Positions 1 through 9,500 of a DNA stretch of 50,863 nucleotides are shown here, in pieces (position 1 is the first letter of the stretch; every line of letters starts with the position of its first letter). The stretch is taken from assembly GCA_029907315.1 (NCBI GenBank), contig JARYME010000007.1:1-50863 (forward strand). Reading direction: 5' to 3'. The notes beneath the pieces are model-generated. The model was not told the DNA's origin and made no database searches. It was given only the letters and a program-made list of their open reading frames with translations. The translations under genes were made by a program, and so were the position numbers. The stretch comes from Armatimonadota bacterium. Its GTDB lineage: Bacteria > Armatimonadota > UBA5829.

Positions 1-210
1 GCTTACTTTCCGTTCGCATTCCGCCAAAGCGGCACGTAAGTCGACAGACATTTTTGCTTCCTCTGGATCCTCTGGTGCAACATCATAGACATTCCAAACT
101 TCAGGTGTCAACCGCAGCTGAAGGTCCTGTTGGCCTAGCAGTGCAACTGGCGGTTGAGGTCGACACGTCCTCCGACTCGGTTTTTGTGTTTCATTAAGAG
201 AGTTTTGCAC
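1..210 (-). CDS. partial CDS running off the left edge (70 codons visible), unknown product
   Basis: Hand translation of the minus strand from GTG at 210 stays open to base 1: VQNSLNETQKPSRRTCRPQPPVALLGQQDLQLRLTPEVWNVYDVAPEDPEEAKMSVDLRAALAECERKVS; not in the ORF track, probably because it is truncated. Confidence 0.4.
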   Translation of the reverse strand, partial: MQNSLNETQKPSRRTCRPQPPVALLGQQDLQLRLTPEVWNVYDVAPEDPEEAKMSVDLRAALAECERKVS

Positions 211-350
211 ACGCTGAACCCTTTGGGCTTTTAAGCTCACGGCTACAAGACTGGATGAAGCGAAAAAAACTATGTTTCAACTCCACTGCAGGAATACTGG
301 TGCCGATAAGGGTATAACCTATGTGTTCCATTCGAAGGGGGGTTCGTGGC

Positions 351-1454
351 ATGGCGAACGACACCAAGAAAGGGATAGGAATCATAGGCTACGGCGGGTT
401 TGGTGAGTTCCTACACAAATCCTGGGATGAGATGGACAACGCGCACGTTGTGGCGGTTTGCGACTCCGACCCTACTCGGAATCCGGGCGGGGTTGCTTTC
501 TATCAACGCGTGGCAGATATGTTGTCAGACGAAAACGTCGAAATTGTCTCAATAGCCACGCCGCCTTCGTCTCATAAGACCCTCGCCATACAGGCGCTGC
601 AGGCCGAAAAGCACGTCCTGGTTGAAAAACCGCTTGCCCTGTCTGAGAGAGATGCCCTTCTCATAAAACGCGTGGCCGAAACAGTAGGGCGGGTGGCAGC
701 AGTAAACTTCGTTCTCCGGCACAACCAGATCGTAGAGTGTCTGCGAGACATAGTTGCCAAAGAGGTTCTTGGCAAACTGCGCAGGATGGATCTCAGGAAC
801 TACGCTATGCAGGACACAGTCCCAGAGGGACACTGGTTCTGGGACCCTGCAGTCAGCGGCGGAATCCTTCTGGAACACGGGGTTCATTTCTTTGATCTGG
901 CGAACTGGGTTAATGGTTCTCAGGCACGAGATGCTTTTTCAATAGGGGTTGAACGCAAGCCAGGAATGGAGGACCGCGTTTTCGCAGCGGTTAAGTACGA
1001 AAACGGCGTGGTAGGAACGTTCTGGCACTCGTTCTCACGACCTCGCGAGCTCGAACATACTGTTTTCCATTTTGCTTTCGACCTCGGCGAGGTGGACATG
1101 ATAGGTTGGATACCTCTCGAACTCCGTATATGGGGTTGGACAAACACCAAGGGTTTGGAAACAATAAAATCTTTGCCTGGGCATCTGGACATTACCGTCG
1201 AACCCACTGAGTGCACGACCGCGAAATCTTCTGAATACACTTACGAGGTGGATCACCTGGTAGATGCCGTGCTGTCGCTCGATGAGTCCAAGCTTGAAAC
1301 CTACGCGAGCAATTTGCGGTCCATTATGGCCGATCTGATTGCCGCTATAGACAATCCGTCACACCAGATGCGCGTGACCCTGGAAGACGGTATTGAGGCT
1401 GTGCGAGTCGCGGAGCGTGCTACCAAATTCGCTCATCCGGATTGGCAGTTCTGA
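351..1454 (+). CDS. Gfo/Idh/MocA family oxidoreductase
   Basis: N-terminal Rossmann GIIGYGGFGEFLHKSW, VLVEKPLAL (EKP motif), GGILLEHGVHFFDLANW; start placed at internal ATG 351. Confidence 0.88.
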   Translation: MANDTKKGIGIIGYGGFGEFLHKSWDEMDNAHVVAVCDSDPTRNPGGVAFYQRVADMLSDENVEIVSIATPPSSHKTLAIQALQAEKHVLVEKPLALSERDALLIKRVAETVGRVAAVNFVLRHNQIVECLRDIVAKEVLGKLRRMDLRNYAMQDTVPEGHWFWDPAVSGGILLEHGVHFFDLANWVNGSQARDAFSIGVERKPGMEDRVFAAVKYENGVVGTFWHSFSRPRELEHTVFHFAFDLGEVDMIGWIPLELRIWGWTNTKGLETIKSLPGHLDITVEPTECTTAKSSEYTYEVDHLVDAVLSLDESKLETYASNLRSIMADLIAAIDNPSHQMRVTLEDGIEAVRVAERATKFAHPDWQF

Positions 1455-1479
1455 GGTTCCGCAATCCGCCTCGGCGCTG

Positions 1480-2112
1480 CTAGAGCTCTTCCGAATTCAC
1501 GGAGGTGCCATCCAGGTGGCAAGTGTCGTTGAGGAGTGTCAGGACGGGCGGATTCTCCAGCCGAAGTGCGGAGATCGATGCGTTTGAAACGTGCAAAGCA
1601 CGGTAGACATGCTCAGGTAGGTGCAAAGCTGCGGTAATGATCGCCCTGATCGAGCCGATGTGGCCCACCGCTAGAATTCGCTCGCACCGCTCGTGCTTTT
1701 CATGAATAAGTCTCAGAAAGTCGCGGGCTCGACATATGACCTCCGAAATCGATTCCGCGCCTGGCGGACGGTGATTGAAAGGATCTTGCCTCCAGGGATG
1801 ATCGCGAGTCGGATACCGGCGCTCGATTTCCTCCTGGGTGAGTCCTTCTACGACGCCCAATCTTGATTCGCGCAAAAGCGGTGTTGTGATTACGTCCAAG
1901 CCCTGTTGCTTACTTATGATGCGCGCTGTTTTGCTCGCTCGGGCTAGGTCGCTTGAGTACACCGCGTCGAATTTCTGAGGGGCAAGGCGCTCTGCCAAGG
2001 CTGCAGCTTGACGAAGACCGGTTTCGGTCAGAGGGGGGTCCAGTTGGCCCTGCACGCGGCCCTCGAGATTGTAGGCGGACTCTCCGTGCCGCACAAGATA
2101 CAGCATGGTCAT
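1480..2112 (-). CDS. histidine phosphatase (phosphoglycerate mutase-like) family protein
   Basis: LVRHGESAYNLEGRVQGQLDPPLTETG RHG motif and later AVGHIGSIRAI. Confidence 0.9.
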   Translation of the reverse strand: MTMLYLVRHGESAYNLEGRVQGQLDPPLTETGLRQAAALAERLAPQKFDAVYSSDLARASKTARIISKQQGLDVITTPLLRESRLGVVEGLTQEEIERRYPTRDHPWRQDPFNHRPPGAESISEVICRARDFLRLIHEKHERCERILAVGHIGSIRAIITAALHLPEHVYRALHVSNASISALRLENPPVLTLLNDTCHLDGTSVNSEEL

Positions 2113-3173
2113 ATGTCGTGCCTCACACTGCCCAGCTCCTTGCCTTCCTTTGTGACTCGCAGCGAACCGAATTGAATAACGCGCACCGGCGATATCGTCT
2201 TGATCGGGGACAGCACAAAAATGAACCGCTCTTTGAAATCGATAGCCTGGATCAAACCGATGTCCAGCGTGTTGCCATTCTCGTCTGCAAGACCGACCAG
2301 CAAATTTGTGAACACCTCAGCTGCTACTATCGATACAGGTACTCCCTTGAAATACTCCTGCACCGATATTAGGTTCTCCTGGGTACAAGGCTGTTCAGAC
2401 ACGGCGTAGATGCCGCGTCCCGTGACCTCTGCGTGCAGCACCCTGCATCCCAAAGCATCTTCCAAGGCTTTCTGGTACTGCCACTTCATAGGCCTGCCTG
2501 TGCCGAGCCAGGTATTCCATGTGCTCACGCTGTCGAGGCGTATAATGTGGCCCTGGCAGTCGCGAAAGTGGTTGTAGAACTTCGTCTGTCTGCGCGCTGC
2601 TCGAAACTCCACCGGTTTGGGACGCGCGAGTTCCGAGGAAGACAACCTAATCGTTCGGATGTCCGAACTCTTTGCAAACGGTGCAAGTAAGCAATCGACC
2701 TCACGCTTTTTTTGGATTCCGACCAGATACTTCGGCCTCACAAGGTGCACTTTGTTCGTTTTTAGTCTCCGTCCAATCTCGCCGTCTATCAAGCCAGTTG
2801 TGTCTACCACAACAAGTTGGCTCCCGTCGGCAAGCGCGGCATCTACCATCTTCCGAGTGCCCACTACGCACTCAACCAAGTGGCGCATAGGACTGGTTGC
2901 TCCAATGAAATAGAGTGCCTTCGCGGGCAGCTCGGACATCGTCTCAAACGGTGCGCCGACAATCGCCATTCCGATGGTTCCGGGCGCTCCAATCTCGGAT
3001 TGACCCACGTCCGCGTCGACTACCGCCGTGCGCACTCCCGCACGCACTCCTGCGTTTGCCAGCAGTGTGCAAAAATGCGTCTTACCCGTGTCGACCGCGC
3101 CTATGATTATCGACACTCCCGGGTCCGCGACTATTTGCGATATCGTTTGTTCCCACTCAAGAGTTGTTTCCAC
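2109..3173 (-). CDS. Clp1/Grc3-like P-loop polynucleotide kinase family protein
   Basis: P-loop GAVDTGKTHF, VVDADVGQSEIGAPGTIGMA, VVVDTTGLIDG; overlaps the phosphatase by 4 nt. Confidence 0.75.
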   Translation of the reverse strand: METTLEWEQTISQIVADPGVSIIIGAVDTGKTHFCTLLANAGVRAGVRTAVVDADVGQSEIGAPGTIGMAIVGAPFETMSELPAKALYFIGATSPMRHLVECVVGTRKMVDAALADGSQLVVVDTTGLIDGEIGRRLKTNKVHLVRPKYLVGIQKKREVDCLLAPFAKSSDIRTIRLSSSELARPKPVEFRAARRQTKFYNHFRDCQGHIIRLDSVSTWNTWLGTGRPMKWQYQKALEDALGCRVLHAEVTGRGIYAVSEQPCTQENLISVQEYFKGVPVSIVAAEVFTNLLVGLADENGNTLDIGLIQAIDFKERFIFVLSPIKTISPVRVIQFGSLRVTKEGKELGSVRHDI

Positions 3174-3285
3174 AGTTTTTCTAATTGCCGTTTTTGCTTG
3201 CTCAGGCGTGAAATCCTGCGTCGTCTGTCATATACTGTATGTAACTGTACACGGACATCTGGTTTTCCTGAGAAGGCGGGCTAAA

Positions 3286-3759
3286 ATGAGACGAATTATC
3301 CTTCTTGGAGTTCTTGTTGTGTCCGCTGCTGCCTATCTCATCTGGGGGTTTGCCACACTTGATAGGCGGTCCGACGAAGTGCAGATCAGGTCTTTGATCG
3401 ATTTTGCTCAGGAGTCGATTAGAGACCGAAATGTTCAGGCCCTTATGTCTTGCATCTCACGTGACTACAAGGACGACGAAGGCCTCAACTACGATCGTGC
3501 GCGACTGCTTGCGGTACAGGTGTTTCAGATAGAACGGCCTTACGACGTGACCGCGAGAATAAGATCGATAAAGGTCTTGGGCAAGAGGGCCGAGCTGCAG
3601 GTAGAGGGCGAGGCACAGTTCCTCGACGACGGCGAGGTCTACAAGAGACATCTTGTCGTTCATCTTCGCAAAGAACGCGTAAGACACTTGTGGCTGATCC
3701 CGACCCGGGTTTGGAAGATCATCAAGGTCGAGGGTCTTGGCTTGGACTCATTGGAATAA
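3286..3759 (+). CDS. membrane-anchored or secreted hypothetical protein (possible NTF2-like fold)
   Basis: ATG at 3286, N-terminal hydrophobic segment MRRIILLGVLVVSAAAYLIWGF; no diagnostic motif. Confidence 0.6.
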   Translation: MRRIILLGVLVVSAAAYLIWGFATLDRRSDEVQIRSLIDFAQESIRDRNVQALMSCISRDYKDDEGLNYDRARLLAVQVFQIERPYDVTARIRSIKVLGKRAELQVEGEAQFLDDGEVYKRHLVVHLRKERVRHLWLIPTRVWKIIKVEGLGLDSLE

Positions 3760-3780
3760 TTCCGCCGCCGGATTTTGTGA

Positions 3781-4718
3781 TTACAGCTCTGCGTGAGCTG
3801 AAGCTTCTGCCTGAGCTATGACGAATATTCCGGATACTACGAGCACGGCTCCCAGTGCGAGCAAGGGGTCAGTTGTTCGTTTAGGAACACTCGGGCGTTC
3901 AGAATCGTGAATATCGGCAGGAGGCAAGTTATCATCCCCGCTGTTGAAGCGTTCAGGAGCTCGAAACCTTTCCCGATCATCACGTAAGCAGCGGCAGTGC
4001 CAAACACTGAGACCACAATCAGTGCGATAATCACGCTGGCGGTGAACTTCCCGTGCACGTCGAAACCCATTGCCGCTGCAGGAAAAGTGAGCACTGCCGC
4101 AATCGAGAAGATGTAAGCCAGACTCGATGATATTCCGAACCCACGGTCCGCCAAGATCTTCTGCGCTATCCCATAAACTGCCCACAGCGGCGCTGCGACC
4201 AGGATCAGAAGGTTACCGAAGAAGTTTTCAGAAGCGAGCAGGCTTCTTAGACTCTCCCCGTTCCAGAGAGCTATCATTACGCCCAGGAAGGTAACGAACA
4301 TTCCGAGTATCTTGGACGGCGTCATCCGTTCCTTCAGCACAAAGTAGCTCAGGATCACGAGTGATATCACTTCGAACTGCACTACTATGTTTCCGGCTGA
4401 CGCAGTCGTACTTTGAATGCCTCTTATGTACATCACATAGTTACCGCCGATGCCAACGGCTCCCAATGCGAGCAATGCCCATTCGTTCACCGAAACAGTA
4501 CGCCTGATTATGTGCCCTCTTCGAAGTGTCAGCAGGATCAGCGATCCTACAGCGAATCGAATCCAGCAAATCGTGTAAGCGTCTACTGCTCTTAGGGCGA
4601 ATTTGGCACAGATCGGAACCGCGCTCCACAGTACCGTGGCGCCGACAACGTAGAGGGCGCCCATTATGGTTTTGCGCACCGATTCACCGTTGTATTCAGT
4701 TTTCGCTGCTTCACTCAT
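3781..4718 (-). pseudogene. EamA/DMT-family transporter with an apparent 1-nt frameshift near the C-terminus
   Basis: ORF 3837..4718 has repeated hydrophobic EamA halves, ends abnormally LNEQLTPCSHWEPCS; the overlapping frame (ORF 3781..4185) continues as PLLALGAVLVVSGIFVIAQAEASAHAEL, the expected last TM helix. Confidence 0.75.
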
Positions 4719-5557
4719 TGTCTTGCTCGGCGCAGGTCGTCGCTGAGTGACCGGAGCTGCTCAACCACACCGTACTCCACCGTCACACTGCCGATGCCGC
4801 CATTTGTAGTGCCGGGTATGCAGTGGGCATCCGAGCCGCCTACTGCGACCAATGAATGTTTCTCAGCGAACCGCTTGTAGAACCGCGAAGCTGCCGCTGT
4901 ATGGTCTGGATGGTACACCTCAATTCCCATCAAGCCCTTGTGGATCAATTCGAGGATTAGCTCGTCGCGGCGAAGTTTCGCCGCGTGCGCACAGCAGGGT
5001 ACCCCGCCTGCTGTGCGGATCAACTCTATTGCATGTTCCGGAAGCAGCTTTGGGCGCGGTACGTAACCTGGCCCTCCGGGCTGGAGGAACTTGCCGAAAG
5101 CGGCGTCCACCGAAGAAGCGGCTCCTGCTTCCCATATTGCTCGGGCGATGTGCGGCCGTCCAACAGCACCCCCACGGGCGATTTCGAGTACGCGGTCAAA
5201 CCGAATCGGTATGCCGGCAGCTCGCAACTTTTCAACTATCAGCCTAGCACGCTCAAATCGTGCTTGTTTCAGCCTTGCCATTTCATCAAGCAGTTCGCGG
5301 TTGCGATGGTCTATAAAGTAACCAAGAATGTGAACTTCTGTCGAGTTCTGGGTTGTACTGATCTCTATCCCTGGGACAACTTCTACTCCGAAGGTTTCTG
5401 CCGCTGCCAAAGCTTCCTCGATGCCGTCGGCGGTGTCGTGATCCGCGATGCCGACAGCCGCCAGTCCGACGCGCTTAGCTTCGCGGACTACCTCCGTGGG
5501 CGTCAGGGCACCGTCGGATGCCGTGGTATGAACATGCAAGTCTGCTCTGCTGTCCAT
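4715..5557 (-). CDS. PHP-domain metal-dependent phosphoesterase
   Basis: MDSRADLHVHTTASDGALTPTEVV...IADHDTADG...PGIEIST; start at ATG 5557; overlaps the EamA gene by 4 nt. Confidence 0.9.
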   Translation of the reverse strand: MDSRADLHVHTTASDGALTPTEVVREAKRVGLAAVGIADHDTADGIEEALAAAETFGVEVVPGIEISTTQNSTEVHILGYFIDHRNRELLDEMARLKQARFERARLIVEKLRAAGIPIRFDRVLEIARGGAVGRPHIARAIWEAGAASSVDAAFGKFLQPGGPGYVPRPKLLPEHAIELIRTAGGVPCCAHAAKLRRDELILELIHKGLMGIEVYHPDHTAAASRFYKRFAEKHSLVAVGGSDAHCIPGTTNGGIGSVTVEYGVVEQLRSLSDDLRRARQ

Positions 5558-5902
5558 ATGCCAAAACCCTTCCGCAAGGGACCGCGCTTGACCTTCCACA
5601 AGGGCGTCGGTCGGCTTTTCATTTGTACGACTGTTGTACGTCTGACTACTGAAAACAGTTCGGTAAAGGGTGTGGTTTTGTTGATCTCCTGAGAAGGCGG
5701 ATCCGGCTCGGGTGGTTGCTTTCAATGCTTGCAAAAACTAAGTTGAGAACTACTATCCCAGCGGAGCGTTCTCGGCACATAATTTTGATGTTACAAAGCA
5801 GAGGTGCTGCCGTGAGCATAGAAGTTTATGGAAAAAGCAATTATTGCTTCGAAAGTCGCACATTGCTCGGCTGTGTGTTCGCTGCAGAAAGGATTGGGGA
5901 TT

Positions 5903-6442
5903 ATGAGAGGTAGAGTTTTCGAACTTCAGGTTGAGCCCTCGTTCATTGAGTACTTGGTTACCAACCGCGGCTCCGAGGATACGCGAAGCGAGGTAGTCAT
6001 GGTCCTGCCTCGCCCGTGCGGCAGAGTAATTCTCGTGACCAAACCGTTCTATCCAGAGTCGGTATACCGTCTTCCAAGCGGCGGTGTGAAGCCCGGGGAG
6101 AGTCCGGAAGAGGCGTTCGTCCGCGAGGTGAACGAAGAAACCGGGCTGCGTTCGGAGCCGATGCGTGTTATAGAGCAGACTATTCTGCGCTGCTGCTCGG
6201 CGTCCGACGTAGTCGAGATAACCAGTTACATAATGCTGGGGAGCCTGACGACCGAAGAACCCCGCCCGGAGGATTCTGGTGAGCAGATCTCGGGATTTCA
6301 AGAGGTGACTGCGTCTGAGCTGAGGAGCGTCGCCGAAAAGCTGCAAAACCTGACTGGCAGTTGGCGAAGCTGGGGGCTATTTCGCGCGCCTGCGCATCTT
6401 GTCGCCGCAGAATATCTCACGGCTGAGCGATTTCCAGCTTAG
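5903..6442 (+). CDS. NUDIX hydrolase
   Basis: Nudix box GGVKPGESPEEAFVREVNEETGL; ATG at 5903. Confidence 0.92.
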   Translation: MRGRVFELQVEPSFIEYLVTNRGSEDTRSEVVMVLPRPCGRVILVTKPFYPESVYRLPSGGVKPGESPEEAFVREVNEETGLRSEPMRVIEQTILRCCSASDVVEITSYIMLGSLTTEEPRPEDSGEQISGFQEVTASELRSVAEKLQNLTGSWRSWGLFRAPAHLVAAEYLTAERFPA

Positions 6443-6593
6443 GAAACCGGTATTGGTTATGCACTCCCCAGGCGTGGAACAACACTTGAGGAGTGCATTC
6501 ATCACTTGGGTTCAGCCTGGGTTGATGATGGGTGGACCTCAGCGCTGCGCTTGTGTAAGGGACACCATGTGTGAGAAATAGGGGCAGAGAACC

Positions 6594-9500
6594 GTGGTGG
6601 GTTGCTCACGTGAAAACACCATTCTGTCAGCGCTTGTTCAGGCTGCAGGATCAACCACCGATCCGGATCAGCGCGTGCAGGCGGCTTTGGACGCCCTCAG
6701 AGATGCGCTTGAACTGGAAGCTGCGTCGATAATCGTGAGCCAATTGCCCGCCGGCGTTGCCAAGACCTGGGCATCTGTGCGTGGTGGGGGCTCGCACTCG
6801 CACAGACGATCCGTCGACGACGAGCTGAGCAACGGTTCGCAGTCGGCACATCTCCTGAACCAGGCGGCCGCGGTTCCGCTCAGTATATCAAGCGGTTGTA
6901 ATTGCTCGCTAGTGCTTCAGGGTTTGCCCCGCCGAGGAATAGATGCTACATTGCTGGACTGTGTGGCCGTTTTCTTGTCCGTCCTCGTCGAGAACGCCTG
7001 GCTGACACTTGCTGAACACGACACCCAAGAACTAACTCGTAGACGAATCGAAGAAATAGCAGCCATTTACGAGATAGGCAAGGCTGTCGACTCCGCTACC
7101 CCGAAGGCCGTGTTCGATCTTATAGTGACAAAGGCTGCCTCAGTTATGGACGCTCAAACGTGTTCGCTGATGCTGCTTGACGAGATAGATGGCTGTTTGG
7201 TGATCGAAGCGAGTTATGGGTTGGCGCCCGACATAGTCAAAGGTACGCGAATAAGGCTTGGCGAGGGAATTGCAGGTCAGGTTGCTGCAAGCGGAGAGCC
7301 CGTGCTGCTTACCGATGTTGCTTCGGACACACGGTTCGAGAAGAAAGTTGTTCCTCACCCGGACGTAAGCGGTTCGATGTGTGTCCCACTGAAAAACCGG
7401 GACGGACAGGTCAAGGGCGTGTTGTCTATACGCAGACACCACCCAAAGCCTCCGTTTACGCAAGACGATCTCCTGCTTTTCTGTGTCTTTGCAACACATG
7501 CAGCTCTAGCCATCGAAAACGCCGAGCTGTATGCCCGCCTGCACCAAAGAATCCAGGAGATATCGACCGTTTCCAACGTTTTGCAAGCCATCAACTCTAC
7601 GCTCGACGTTGGCCAAGTGCTCGAAAAGATAGTTCGCGGTATTACCGAAGTTGTGGGGTTCGATCGATGCTGCCTCTATCTGCTTGATCCGCGCACCGGG
7701 GAACTGGTCGCCGGAGCTCGGGTGGGTTACTCGTCCGCGGATGGTGTCGCCGAAAGGATAAAGCTGGGAGAAGGTGTTGTAGGGCTTGCCGCCAAAGAAC
7801 GCGTTCCCATCTTCTCTAGGGAGGTCGCACCTCCAAGATCCAACACTGAAGATGCGTCGTCTTCCACTCGACAAGAACTATTCGAGTTCCTGGCTGTGCC
7901 CATTATGGTGCACGATGCCTGTATCGGTGTTGTGGCGGTCGACAATCGCATAACTAACCGGCATATCGGCAATGCAAACATCGAGATGCTGGCTGCGTTT
8001 GTGAACCAGGCGGGCATTGCTGTTGAGAATGCCAGGTTGTACGAGGCAATGGAGCGCAAGTACGCCGAAATGAACGCTCTTTATGAGCACACCAGGACAC
8101 TCAGCGCCGCATACGGTGTGGAAAGCGCAGCCGAAGCCCTTGTCTCAGCCTGCAGCAAGATGCTCGGATGTGACGGAGCTGCCTTGTTTCTACTTGAACC
8201 GGGGGCCGAAAAGCTTCGCTTACTTGCTCCGACTGGCCAGCTGAGCGGGATTGCTGATCACACTCGGGAACACTGCAGCGATAAGCGTTTCCTGAGCGCA
8301 GTTCGTGCACTTAAGTCACCGCTCGTATTGGACTGCCGCGGTGACTCGGTGGTGCAGACGTCCTCAGGCCCATTCGACAGGGTTTTCCGCCCGTCGCGGT
8401 CGCGAGTTCTGTTGGTGCCGCTGGTTACCGAGGATACCACTATGGGTCTTCTCGCACTCGCCGACAGCGGCGCTGGTGAGTTCCAGGGAAGCGAAATCAA
8501 GCTTATCACCATACTCACAGCCCACGCCGCAACGGTTCTCAAAAATGCCTTGTCCTACGAGCTCAAGATGCAGCAGAGGGTGTTGGAGCTCTCTGCGTTG
8601 TACGAGTTTTCGAGGCAGATAAGTTCGGCAGACAGCTTGGACGAAGCTCTCAATTCGGTTCTCTCTGTCGTTGCGGGTATGGTCGACTGCGACGATCTGT
8701 TTATTTATGCTGTGGACCGCGAGAGGAACGCTGCCGTGGTTAGGGCTCGCAAGTCCGGCAACCAACCGGACCTGCCGCTTCCTGAGGAACCTCTCGACGG
8801 AGGCAGTTTCGTTAGTTGGGTAATCAGAGAGCGAAAGGCTCTGATCTCTCCGGATATTTCTGCTGACCCAAGGTTTTCAGAGGTTGCAGCGCGCTGGCGG
8901 TGGACTCGGTCGCTTATGGCGATCCCGCTTATAGTCCAGGACGAGGTGGTCGGCGTGCTTACTGTTTGCAGCAATCGGCCGAGTCGGTTCACTGAGGAAC
9001 AGGTGAAGGTGTTGTCAATAGTAGCCAGCCAGGGCGCTGCAATCTACAAAGAGCTTGAGGCGCTCAACACGCTGAGCAACTATACCGACAGCATACTCGC
9101 AAGCGTTGCCGCCGGGGTTGTCACCTTGGACACCGAGGGTGTCGTTCTGACGTGGAATAACGCCGCCGAAAAGATCACAGGATTGGCAGCTTCCAGAGCC
9201 GTCGGTTTGGACTACAGGGACGTACTTAGCCGGCTGAACATACCTGAGACCGAAGCGCAGAGGGTAGAACAAGCCATCGAGACGGTCTGCCGAACCGGTG
9301 AGACATTTCGCGGCTACAAGATCTGCTTCCATCCCCACGATTCGCCCGAAGTCTTCCTCAATATGAGTGTATCGCTGCTTAGAAACAGTGCAGGTGAAAA
9401 TCTTGGCGTGGTAGTGATATTTGAAGATGTCAGCCGTGAGATACATCTGGAGGAGGAATTTGCTCGTGTACGTGAACTGGCAGCTGTGGGACAGCTTGCC

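Noticed and set aside
3781-4185. 134-aa minus-strand ORF as an independent gene
   Set aside because: Only its last ~28 residues look like protein; explained as the frameshifted end of the EamA transporter.
4985-5692. 235-aa plus-strand ORF
   Set aside because: Antisense to the PHP-domain gene, with low-complexity and Cys-rich translation.
3267-5700. Repeated CCTGAGAAGGCGG near 3267 and 5688
   Set aside because: A 13-bp match only, no additional copies noticed; likely chance.
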